DNA of 5,854 nucleotides from Accumulibacter sp. (GCA_031276375.1 JAISNE010000122.1:1-5854); one strand, 5' to 3'. Positions 1-5,473 are shown, numbered from the stretch's first letter. Notes: a model not told the origin generated them from the letters alone. Numbers and translations: made by a program.

Positions 1-1
1 C

Positions 2-1327
2 ATGAGTCAAGCAATCGAAGTCAAGGTCCCGGACATCGGCGATTTTTCGCTGGTACCGGTCATCGAGTTGTGCGTCAAGGCCGGCGATGCCGTCGAGGCG
101 GACGCGCCGCTGATTACCCTGGAGTCGGACAAGGCCACGATGGACGTGCCGGCGCCAAGAGCCGGGGTTGTCAAGGAACTGCGCGTGGCCCTGGGCGACC
201 GCGTTTCCGAGGGAACGGTCATCGCGCTGCTCGAAGCGGCGGCGGACGAAGCGGCGGGCGATCAAGCCCCGGCGGCGGTCTCCCCGGCGGCGAAGCCCGC
301 GCCCGCGCCGCCCACGCCCGCCGCGCCGCGCGCGCCGGTGCCCGCGCCGCGCGTCTCGCAGTCGGTCGAGCGCGAATTCGACGGCAAGGCGCACGCCAGC
401 CCGTCGGTGCGCCAGTTCGCCCGCGAACTCGGCGTCGATCTCGTCCGGGTGACGGCCAGCGGACCCAAGGGCCGCGTCCTGAAAGAGGATGTCAGCGCCT
501 TCGTCAAGGGCGTCATGCGGGCCGGCCCGGCCACCGCGCCCGGAGTGGGACCGGGATTGGGCGGCGCGGCGCCGGGAGGATTGGAGCTCCTGCCGTGGCC
601 GAAGATCGATTTCGCCAAGTTCGGCCCGGTCGAAACGCGGCCGCTCTCGCGCATCAAGAAGATTTCCGGCCAGAACCTGGCGCGCAACTGGGTGATGATC
701 CCCGCCGTCACCTACCACGAGGACGCCGACATCACCGAGCTGGAAGCCTTCCGCATGCGGCTCAACAAGGAGAACGAGAAGTCCGGCCCGAAAGTCACCA
801 TGCTCGCCTTCCTGATCAAGGCGTGCGAGATCGCGCTGAAAAAATTCCCCGAGTTCAACAGTTCGCTGACGGTGGACGAAAATGGCGAACCCGCTCTGGC
901 GCTGAAGAAGTATTACCACATCGCCTTCGCCGCCGACACGCCGAACGGCCTGGTCGTGCCGGTGATCCGGAACGTCGACCAGAAGGCGGTGAGCCAGCTC
1001 GCCGTCGAATGCGGCGAACTGGCCAAAAAGGCGCGCGACGGCAAACTCGGCCCGGCCGACATGAGCGGCGCCTGTTTCACCATTTCCAGCGTCGGCGGCC
1101 TCGGCGGCACGGCCTTCTCGCCGATCGTCAACGCGCCGGAAGTGGCCATTCTCGGCGTCAGCCGCTCGGCGACGAAACCGGTGTGGAACGGCAAGGAATT
1201 CGTCCCGCGCCTGATCCTGCCGCTCTCGCTCAGCGCCGACCACCGCGTCATCGACGGCGCGCTGGCGACCCGCTTCAACGCTTATCTCGCGCGCCTGCTG
1301 GAGGATTTCCGGCGGGTGACGCTGTGA
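2..1327 (+). CDS. aceF: Dihydrolipoyllysine-residue acetyltransferase, E2 of pyruvate dehydrogenase
   Basis: This 441-residue protein is the E2 core of the pyruvate dehydrogenase complex. It moves the acetyl group from its lipoyl arm to CoA in the cytoplasm. An N-terminal lipoyl domain (about 1-80) has the lipoylation motif ESDKATMDV with Lys44. An Ala/Pro-rich swinging linker covers about 81-128. The E3/E1-binding peripheral domain is at about 131-168 (HASPSVRQFARELGV, then GPKGRVLKEDV). The acyltransferase domain runs from about 212 to 441 and ends with the catalytic motif DHRVIDG (His414, Asp418). One lipoyl domain is fewer than the three of E. coli AceF but normal for many bacteria. The ATG at base 2 gives the expected MSQAIEVKVPDIGDF start; any SD lies outside the window. 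The lipoyl-bearing E3 downstream supports a pyruvate rather than 2-oxoglutarate complex. The motifs are direct observation; the exact substrate is inferred from family and context. Confidence 0.96.
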   Translation: MSQAIEVKVPDIGDFSLVPVIELCVKAGDAVEADAPLITLESDKATMDVPAPRAGVVKELRVALGDRVSEGTVIALLEAAADEAAGDQAPAAVSPAAKPAPAPPTPAAPRAPVPAPRVSQSVEREFDGKAHASPSVRQFARELGVDLVRVTASGPKGRVLKEDVSAFVKGVMRAGPATAPGVGPGLGGAAPGGLELLPWPKIDFAKFGPVETRPLSRIKKISGQNLARNWVMIPAVTYHEDADITELEAFRMRLNKENEKSGPKVTMLAFLIKACEIALKKFPEFNSSLTVDENGEPALALKKYYHIAFAADTPNGLVVPVIRNVDQKAVSQLAVECGELAKKARDGKLGPADMSGACFTISSVGGLGGTAFSPIVNAPEVAILGVSRSATKPVWNGKEFVPRLILPLSLSADHRVIDGALATRFNAYLARLLEDFRRVTL

Positions 1328-1330
1328 TCC

Positions 1331-1338
1331 GGAGGAGG
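1331..1338 (+). promoter_or_regulatory. Strong Shine-Dalgarno for the aspartic protease gene
   Basis: GGAGGAGG lies three bases after the aceF stop codon and five bases before the ATG at 1344. It selects that ATG over the in-frame ATG at 1356 and suggests efficient translation from an aceF-initiated transcript. Confidence 0.75.
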
Positions 1339-1343
1339 GCGAA

Positions 1344-1736
1344 ATGGGGCTGACAATGGACCTTACCTGGGCGAGCCTGAAACTTGAAAATCCGTTCAAT
1401 AAAAGAACGCTCCAGGTTTCCGCCCTGGTGGATTCGGGTTCCGTGTTCCTGACCCTGCCGGAACACGTCGCGGTACAACTGGGCTTCGATATGGAAGAAG
1501 CCAGTACCCGTGAAGTCGTGCTGGCGAACGCTCATCGGACAACCGTGCCCATGATAGGACCGTTGCGGGTATGGTTTGACGGGCGTTATTGCGATCTATC
1601 CGCCCTGGTGCTCGGCGACGAGCCGCTGTTGGGCGCGGTGCCGATGGAAATGATGGATCTGGTGCTTTCCCCATCCAGTCAAAAACTGGGCTTCAACCCC
1701 GCCAGCCCTTATATTCCCGTCGCATTGACGAAATGA
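1344..1736 (+). CDS. Clan AA (retroviral-type) aspartic protease-like protein
   Basis: This 130-residue protein resembles the small single-motif bacterial and archaeal clan AA aspartic proteases. The segment ALVDSGSVFLTLPEHVAVQLGF (about 27-48) contains the catalytic-type triad Asp30-Ser31-Gly32 in the hydrophobic setting typical of the active-site loop. A later segment, GDEPLLGAVPMEMMDLVL (about 91-108), matches the conserved C-terminal part of such proteins. Having one motif implies that an active site would need a homodimer, as in retroviral proteases. There is no signal peptide or membrane segment, so it is probably cytoplasmic. It starts 16 nt after aceF, behind a strong SD, and ends 4 nt before the NYN gene. 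Its base composition is visibly richer in A/T than aceF, which hints at separate acquisition. The substrate is unknown. DSG replaces the commoner DTG; both occur in active aspartic proteases. The family call is recognition by eye. Confidence 0.8.
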   Translation: MGLTMDLTWASLKLENPFNKRTLQVSALVDSGSVFLTLPEHVAVQLGFDMEEASTREVVLANAHRTTVPMIGPLRVWFDGRYCDLSALVLGDEPLLGAVPMEMMDLVLSPSSQKLGFNPASPYIPVALTK

Positions 1737-1740
1737 GAAC

Positions 1741-2616
1741 ATGGAAAACAACGACGAAACCCGTGTAGCCATTCTGGTCGACTGCGACAACGTCTCGCCC
1801 GCCATCCTGGAATACGCCTTGCTGATGGCGGCGCAATTCGGGCGCATCGCGCTGCGCCGGGGGTACGGCAACCAGGGCACGCTGGGCAACAAGTGGCAGG
1901 AGGTGCTGGTGTGCCACGCCTTCACGCCGTGCCTGCAATACCAGTACGCTTCCGGCAAGAACACCGCCGACATCGCCCTGGCGCTCGACGCGCAGGAGGC
2001 CATGTTCGACCGGCGCGCCGATACCTTCTGCCTGGTGACCAGCGATTCCGATTTTGCCTACCTGTGCCGCAAACTGCGCGAGCGCGGCGCGACCGTGTGC
2101 ATCGTGGGGGAAAGCAAGACGCCCAGCGCGCTGCGCAACGCCAGCGATCAGTTTTTCGAGTGGGCGCCGGAAAGCGCGGACAGCGTGTCCAGGGCCAACG
2201 GGAAAAACAAGCCCGAGACGGTCGATCCCGCGACGACCGAAGCGCCGGCGAAGTCCGCCGGGAGAGGGAGAAAAACCGCGAAAAAGGAAACGCCCGCCAA
2301 ACCGGAAGCGACGCCGAAACCCGCCGCCGCCACTGTCCCCACGGCCAAGGGACGTCCACTCTCCGTGGTGAAAGCCGTTTCCCTGCTGGCGAACGAAACC
2401 TCCGAGGGAAAGGTGGGGCTGGGCGCGCTGGGCCAATATCTCAAGCGGACGGACCCGGCCTTCTCCCCCAAGAAATACGGTCATTCGAGTTTGCTGACCA
2501 TGATCAAGACCTACGACTTGCTGGCGGTCAAGAACGAAAAGGGAGGCCACTGGGTCGGCCTCGCGGAAAAGGGCGAACCGGTCGCCAACGCGGTGGATCC
2601 GCTTCCACATGAGTGA
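1741..2616 (+). CDS. NYN-domain putative RNase with C-terminal OST-HTH/LOTUS domain
   Basis: This 291-residue protein has two domains. The N-terminal NYN (LabA/DUF88-like, PIN-fold) domain covers about 8-141. Conserved acidic positions are Asp14 and Asp16 in ILVDCDNV, Asp77 in GKNTADIAL, and Asp102 and Asp104 in LVTSDSDF; in this fold such residues bind the metal of a ribonuclease site. A Lys/Pro/Ala-rich, probably disordered linker (about 142-203) follows. An OST-HTH/LOTUS winged helix lies at about 205-275 (PLSVVKAVSLLANE, then KKYGHSSLLTMIKTYDLL), a module that binds RNA in other proteins. The architecture is widespread in bacteria, and the role is usually uncharacterised RNA processing or decay. 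The gene starts 4 nt after the protease stop, so translation may be coupled, although no strong SD is visible. A link to PDH is not evident. Domain assignment is well supported; nuclease activity is inferred from the retained acidic residues. Confidence 0.87.
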   Translation: MENNDETRVAILVDCDNVSPAILEYALLMAAQFGRIALRRGYGNQGTLGNKWQEVLVCHAFTPCLQYQYASGKNTADIALALDAQEAMFDRRADTFCLVTSDSDFAYLCRKLRERGATVCIVGESKTPSALRNASDQFFEWAPESADSVSRANGKNKPETVDPATTEAPAKSAGRGRKTAKKETPAKPEATPKPAAATVPTAKGRPLSVVKAVSLLANETSEGKVGLGALGQYLKRTDPAFSPKKYGHSSLLTMIKTYDLLAVKNEKGGHWVGLAEKGEPVANAVDPLPHE

Positions 2617-2626
2617 ATGGCCCAGG

Positions 2627-2650
2627 GCGAAAAACTTCGCGGAAACGAAG
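2627..2650 (+). other. Two mutually exclusive small hairpins after the NYN gene
   Basis: GCGAA/TTCGC (2627-2631 with 2636-2640) and CTTCG/CGAAG (2635-2639 with 2646-2650) share bases, so only one can form at a time. Each stem is only 5 bp. No T-run follows, so this is not a convincing terminator. Nothing else is recognisable between the NYN stop and the relic start at 2691. Confidence 0.25.
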
Positions 2651-2690
2651 CCCCCCAGGATTGACGTGTATTTTCGACGGAAGGAATGAC

Positions 2691-2901
2691 ATGCAAACGC
2701 TCATCGACATCGCCGGATGTGGCGATTCCCGGCATTTTCCGCTCAGTGACGAAGCCGATGCGGGACGGCAAGGAGCGCGTCCCGCGCCTGACCCTGCCGC
2801 TCTCGCGCAACGCCGATCACCGTGTTATCGACGGCGCGGCGGCGACGCGCTTCAACGCCCGTCCGGCGCGGCGGCTGGGGAATTTCCGGCGGGTGACGCT
2901 G
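2691..2901 (+). pseudogene. Relic of an E2 (aceF-like) gene: lipoyl-gene start fused to E2 C-terminus
   Basis: The 3' part, 2713-2901, aligns without gaps to codons 379-441 of the aceF in this window. Hand comparison gives 155 of 189 bases identical (about 82%) and about 45 of 63 residues identical, with DHRVIDG intact. Homology stops exactly at the last sense codon; the stop codon is absent. Of the 28 changed codons, 18 are amino-acid changes, several harsh (Leu to Pro or Arg, Phe to Arg, Tyr to Arg), which suggests relaxed selection. The 5' part keeps an SD (AAGGA, 2681-2685) and an ATG at 2691 encoding MQTLIDI. It shares CTCATCGACATC at the same codon offset as the lpdA start. The head is in a different frame from the tail, so no E2-like product can be made. 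About 370 codons of a normal E2 are missing. The likeliest reading is an internally deleted second E2 copy; recombination between lpdA and aceF sequences is an alternative. Confidence 0.85.
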
Positions 2902-2927
2902 CAAGGCGGACATGAAAGACGCCTTGC
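2901..2927 (+). promoter_or_regulatory. Hairpin enclosing the RAYT start codon
   Basis: GCAAGGCG (2901-2908) and CGCCTTGC (2920-2927) form a perfect 8-bp stem with an 11-nt loop. The RAYT ATG (2912-2914) lies in the loop, and the best SD candidate (AAGGCGG, 2903-2909) is almost wholly in the 5' arm. In mRNA this could hide the ribosome-binding site and limit transposase synthesis. Pairing is seen directly; regulation is inferred. Confidence 0.5.
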
Positions 2928-3601
2928 CCGCCGGCATCTCGACCGGGAGCGCGGGCGTCCCGCCCGCATCGTCGCAGCACAAGACGTGGTACAGCAGAGG
3001 CTATCTGCCGCATTGCGATGTCCCGGGACTGATTCAGGCCATCACCTTTCGTTTGCACGACGCCTTGCCCGCCGAAATACTGGCGCGGATTCGGGCCGGG
3101 GAGCATGACGACAAGGATTCGCAAAAGCGGATTGCCCGCGCCCTGGATCAAGGGTTTGGCCGCTGTAGTTTGCGTGATCCTGTTTGCGGGCGACTCGTCG
3201 AAAACGCGCTACTGCATTTCGATGGCGCGAAATACCGCCTGCTCGAATGGTGCGTCATGCCCAATCATGTGCATGTTTTGGTCGAAACGTTTGCGCGCCA
3301 CCCGCTCGACCGGATCGTCCATGCCTGGAAGTCTTATACCGCCAAAGCCATCAACCGGCATCTGCGGTGTCAAGGAAAATTCTGGCAGCAGGATTACCAC
3401 GATCGATTCATCCGCAATGACGCGCATCTTTTGCTTGCGCGTAACTACATTCGTGACAATCCCGTTGCGGCGGGACTGTGCGAGCTTCCTCAATACTGGC
3501 CGTGGTCCAGCGCGTGTCGCGCCGCGAGCGCGGATGTTCCGTCCGCCGGACGGATAAACCATGCGGGCGGGACGCCCGCGCTCCAACAGGAGAAATCATG
3601 A
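2912..3601 (+). CDS. REP-associated tyrosine transposase (RAYT, IS200/IS605-like Y1 family)
   Basis: This 229-residue protein is a RAYT, a single-copy relative of IS200/IS605 transposases that acts on REP hairpins as single-stranded DNA. The core begins near TWYSRGYLPHCDVPGLIQ (about 25-42). The HUH metal-binding motif is PNHVHVLV (His119, His121). The candidate nucleophile is Tyr162 in FWQQDYHDRFIRN, followed by ARNYIRDNPVAAGLC and YWPWSSA (to about 201), all typical of the family. No frameshift or missing catalytic residue is seen, so it may be active. The ATG at 2912 is the only reasonable start before the core, because the next in-frame Met is residue 116. Residues 12-20 (GSAGVPPAS) and 217-225 (HAGGTPALQ) are translated from the flanking REPs. 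The start lies 11 nt after the E2 relic, and the stop overlaps the lpdA ATG as ATGA. A hairpin around the start may keep expression low. Confidence 0.93.
   Translation: MKDALPAGISTGSAGVPPASSQHKTWYSRGYLPHCDVPGLIQAITFRLHDALPAEILARIRAGEHDDKDSQKRIARALDQGFGRCSLRDPVCGRLVENALLHFDGAKYRLLEWCVMPNHVHVLVETFARHPLDRIVHAWKSYTAKAINRHLRCQGKFWQQDYHDRFIRNDAHLLLARNYIRDNPVAAGLCELPQYWPWSSACRAASADVPSAGRINHAGGTPALQQEKS
2918..3074 (+). repeat. 16-bp direct repeat inside the RAYT gene
   Basis: GACGCCTTGCCCGCCG occurs at 2918-2933 and again at 3059-3074, 141 bp apart and in the same frame. Both copies encode Asp-Ala-Leu-Pro-Ala (residues 3-7 and 50-54). The second copy lies in the conserved RAYT region; the first lies in the atypical N-terminus and may be a small duplication. 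Confidence 0.7.
2946..2969 (-). repeat. REP element, left copy
   Basis: This 24-bp sequence is the exact reverse complement of 3561-3584. Its core is a hairpin with 7-bp arms, GCGGGCG (2951-2957) and CGCCCGC (2961-2967), and a 3-nt loop. It lies inside the RAYT reading frame and encodes the AGVPPA-type segment. Confidence 0.85.
3522..3553 (+). repeat. Two GC-rich palindromes at the RAYT 3' end
   Basis: CCGCG/CGCGG (3522-3526 and 3529-3533, 2-nt loop) is followed by CCGTCC/GGACGG (3539-3544 and 3548-3553, 3-nt loop). Together with the REP at 3561-3584 they make three hairpins in about 60 bases, like a clustered REP array. They overlap the poorly conserved C-terminal codons of the RAYT. Confidence 0.55.
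3561..3584 (+). repeat. REP element, right copy
   Basis: This 24-bp sequence is a perfect inverted match to 2946-2969. Hairpin arms are GCGGGCG (3563-3569) and CGCCCGC (3573-3579) around a GGA loop. It encodes the AGGTPAL stretch near the RAYT C-terminus and ends three bases before the lpdA SD, so it may affect access of ribosomes to lpdA. Confidence 0.87.
3588..3592 (+). promoter_or_regulatory. Shine-Dalgarno of lpdA
   Basis: AGGAG lies five bases before the ATG at 3598. It settles the lpdA start: the open frame extends back to an ATG at 3478, but those 40 extra codons are translated RAYT/REP sequence and precede the family-typical MTQLIDIKVPDIGDF. Confidence 0.8.
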
Positions 3602-5382
3602 CCCAACTCATCGACATCAAGGTCCCCGACATCGGCGATTTCAAGGACGTGCCGATCATCGACGTCGCCGTCAAGATCGGCGATACGGTCGCCGTGGATG
3701 ACAGCTTGCTGACGCTCGAATCCGACAAGGCGACGATGGACGTGCCGTCCTCGGCGGCGGGCGTGGTGAAGGAAGTGCTGGTGAAGGCCGGCGACAAGGT
3801 GTCGCAAGGCCGCGTCATCGCTCGCGTCGAGGCCGTGGAAACGGCTTCTTCGGTTGCGCCCGCCCTCGTCCCCGCGGCGCGCCCGCTCCCGCCGGTGGGC
3901 GAGGGGCAAAGCGCATTTGCCGGGAGCGCCGGGAGCGCCGCTCCGGCCGACATCGAATGCGAACTGCTGGTTTTCGGCGGCGGCCCCGCCGGTTACTCGG
4001 CGGCCTTCCGCGCGGCCGATCTCGGCCTGAAGACCGTCATCGTCGAACGCTACGGCACGCTCGGCGGCGTCTGCCTGAACGTCGGCTGCATTCCGTCGAA
4101 GGCGCTGCTGCACGTGACCAGCGTCATGGAAGAGGCGGCGCATGTGGCCGCTTGCGGCGTCACCTTCGCCGCGCCCAGGGTCGATCTCGACACGCTGCGC
4201 GCGCACAAGGACGGCGTAATCAGGAAACTCACCACCGGCCTCGCCGGCATGGCCAAGGCGCGCAAGGTCGAGGTCGTGCGCGGGATCGGCGCCTTCCTCG
4301 ATGCCTGGCGCGTCGAAGTCGAACTGACGCAAGGCCCCGGCCAGGAGAAAAGCGGCGACAAGAAAATCATCCGCTTCCAGAAATGCATCATCGCCGCCGG
4401 CAGCTCGCCCGTGCGCCTCCCCTTCCTCCCGCAGGATCCGCGCGTCGTCGATTCGACCGGCGCGCTCGGACTGCCCTTCATTCCGCAAAGGATGCTGGTC
4501 ATCGGCGGCGGCATCATCGGCCTGGAAATGGCCACGGTCTACTCGGCGCTCGGCGCCCGCGTCGACGTCGTGGAAATGCTCGACGGCCTGATGCAAGGCC
4601 CGGACCGCGATGCCGTCAAGGTCTGGGAAAAACAGAACCGGCACCGTTTCGACAAGATCATGCTGAAAACGAAAACGGTCTCGGTGGAGGCGAAGGACGA
4701 CGGCTTGCACGTCGGCTTCGAGGGCGAAAACGCCCCGCCCGAAACCGCGCGTTACGACATGATCCTGCAATCCGCGGGCCGCGCGCCGAACGGCGGGAAG
4801 ATCGGCGCCGAAAAGGCCGGCGTCGAGGTCGGCGAGCGCGGCTTCATCGCGGTCGACAAGGAAATGCGCAGCAATGTGCCACACATCTTCGCCATCGGCG
4901 ATGTCGCTGGCAACCCGATGCTGGCGCACAAGGGCGTGCATGAAGGGCACGTCGCCGCGGAAGTCGCCGCCGGGCACAAGACGGCGTTCGACGCGGCGGT
5001 CATTCCCGGCGTCGCCTTCACGCATCCCGAAATCGCCTGGGCCGGCGTCACCGAGGAACAGGCCAAAAAGGAAGGCCGCGCCGTCGAGACCGCCCGCTTC
5101 CCCTGGGCCGCCTCGGGCCGCGCCATCGCCAACGGCGCCGACCACGGCTTCACCAAGCTCGTTTTCGACAGCGGGACGAAGCGCGTGATCGGCGGCGCGA
5201 TCGTCGGCCCGGCGGCCGGCGACATGATCGGCGAGATCGTCCTGGCGATCGAGATGGGCGCCGACGCGGTGGACATCGCCCGCAGCATCCACCCGCATCC
5301 GACGCTCGGCGAATCGATCGGCCTGGCGGCGGAAGTGGCGACGGGCACCTGCACCGACTTGCCGCCAGCCAGGAAAAGGTAG
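3598..5382 (+). CDS. lpdA: Dihydrolipoyl dehydrogenase (E3) with N-terminal lipoyl domain
   Basis: This 594-residue flavoprotein reoxidises the dihydrolipoyl arm of E2 and reduces NAD+. A lipoyl domain (about 1-80) has ESDKATMDV with Lys44. An atypical linker runs from about 82 to 117. The E3 body follows: FAD-binding GGGPAG (127-132), the redox disulphide in GGVCLNVGC (Cys159, Cys164), NAD-binding GGGIIGLE (303-310), the second FAD motif FAIGDVAG (431-438), and the dimerisation domain with HPHPTLGE (catalytic-type His567 and Glu572). All key residues are present. A lipoyl-E3 fusion is typical of PDH-dedicated E3s in Betaproteobacteria and Neisseria, and the match between its lipoyl domain and that of AceF fits one complex. 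The start overlaps the RAYT stop by four bases, and the gene is about 2.27 kb from aceF rather than adjacent. A weak palindrome, but no U-tract terminator, follows. Confidence 0.97.
   Translation: MTQLIDIKVPDIGDFKDVPIIDVAVKIGDTVAVDDSLLTLESDKATMDVPSSAAGVVKEVLVKAGDKVSQGRVIARVEAVETASSVAPALVPAARPLPPVGEGQSAFAGSAGSAAPADIECELLVFGGGPAGYSAAFRAADLGLKTVIVERYGTLGGVCLNVGCIPSKALLHVTSVMEEAAHVAACGVTFAAPRVDLDTLRAHKDGVIRKLTTGLAGMAKARKVEVVRGIGAFLDAWRVEVELTQGPGQEKSGDKKIIRFQKCIIAAGSSPVRLPFLPQDPRVVDSTGALGLPFIPQRMLVIGGGIIGLEMATVYSALGARVDVVEMLDGLMQGPDRDAVKVWEKQNRHRFDKIMLKTKTVSVEAKDDGLHVGFEGENAPPETARYDMILQSAGRAPNGGKIGAEKAGVEVGERGFIAVDKEMRSNVPHIFAIGDVAGNPMLAHKGVHEGHVAAEVAAGHKTAFDAAVIPGVAFTHPEIAWAGVTEEQAKKEGRAVETARFPWAASGRAIANGADHGFTKLVFDSGTKRVIGGAIVGPAAGDMIGEIVLAIEMGADAVDIARSIHPHPTLGESIGLAAEVATGTCTDLPPARKR
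3884..3946 (+). other. Palindrome-rich stretch encoding the lpdA interdomain linker
   Basis: A perfect 6-bp hairpin GGCAAA/TTTGCC (3905-3910 and 3916-3921) sits inside an inverted pair CGCTCCCG (3884-3891) and CGGGAGCG (3921-3928). GGGAGCGCC is then repeated in tandem (3922-3939). CGGGAGCGC also occurs at the outer edge of the left REP (2944-2952). The encoded linker (LPPVGEGQSAFAGSAGSAAP) lacks the usual Ala/Pro repetition. It may be an in-frame insertion of a small palindromic repeat, or chance in a GC-rich linker. Confidence 0.4.
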
Positions 5383-5426
5383 GGCTGGTTTCCGTCATTG
5401 CGGGGGCCGAAGGTCCGCGGCAACGG

Positions 5427-5473
5427 CCACTCATGAACCCCGGCCGGCAAGATGCCGGCCCCACTAATGAACC
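5427..5473. repeat. Palindrome flanked by short direct repeats between lpdA and dgkA
   Basis: GGCCGGC (5442-5448) and GCCGGCC (5454-5460) form a 7-bp stem with a 5-nt loop. On either side are CCACTCATGAACC (5427-5439) and CCACTAATGAACC (5461-5473), identical at 12 of 13 positions. The right repeat contains the dgkA stop codon. It resembles a small intergenic palindromic element. As a hairpin between convergent genes it might help end both transcripts, but no T-run is present on either side. Confidence 0.55.

Larger units (their letters stand above)
2946..3584 (+). mobile_element. RAYT-REP unit: transposase gene bracketed by inverted REPs
   Basis: The RAYT core lies between two REP copies in opposite orientation, the usual arrangement of a RAYT with its cognate REPs. 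The unit sits between the E2 relic and lpdA, in the direction of the PDH genes. No target-site duplication is recognisable at its outer ends, which fits the family since RAYTs are not known to make them. Whether the unit still mobilises REPs is unknown. Confidence 0.75.

Noticed and set aside
524..537. GC palindrome in aceF resembling a REP
   Set aside because: It is a chance GGCC-rich run inside the linker codons, without similarity to the 24-bp REP.
70..1353. A 427-codon open frame overlapping aceF in another frame
   Set aside because: Arg/Gly-rich out-of-frame shadow of aceF with no domain; aceF itself is unmistakable.
1693..2610. A 305-codon open frame antisense to the NYN gene
   Set aside because: Shadow of a gene whose NYN and OST-HTH motifs are clear on the plus strand.
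2661..2689. A sigma70 promoter suggested by TTGACG at 2661-2666
   Set aside because: No acceptable -10 hexamer lies 16-18 bases downstream.
2686..3108. A 140-codon frame containing the E2 tail as a real short gene
   Set aside because: It lacks the lipoyl, binding and most of the catalytic domain, starts out of frame with the lipoyl-like head and runs on into RAYT DNA in the wrong frame.
3478..3597. A 40-codon N-terminal extension of lpdA
   Set aside because: It is translated RAYT/REP sequence (CGRDARAP-type peptide), lies before a good SD at 3588-3592, and precedes the family-typical start at 3598.
3490..5298. A 602-codon open frame antisense to lpdA
   Set aside because: It mirrors lpdA codons in GC-rich DNA, shows no recognisable domain and is dominated by low-complexity Arg/Asp/Ala composition.
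5442..5460. Intrinsic terminator of lpdA or dgkA
   Set aside because: The stem is good, but no T-run follows on either strand, so it is recorded as a palindromic repeat instead.
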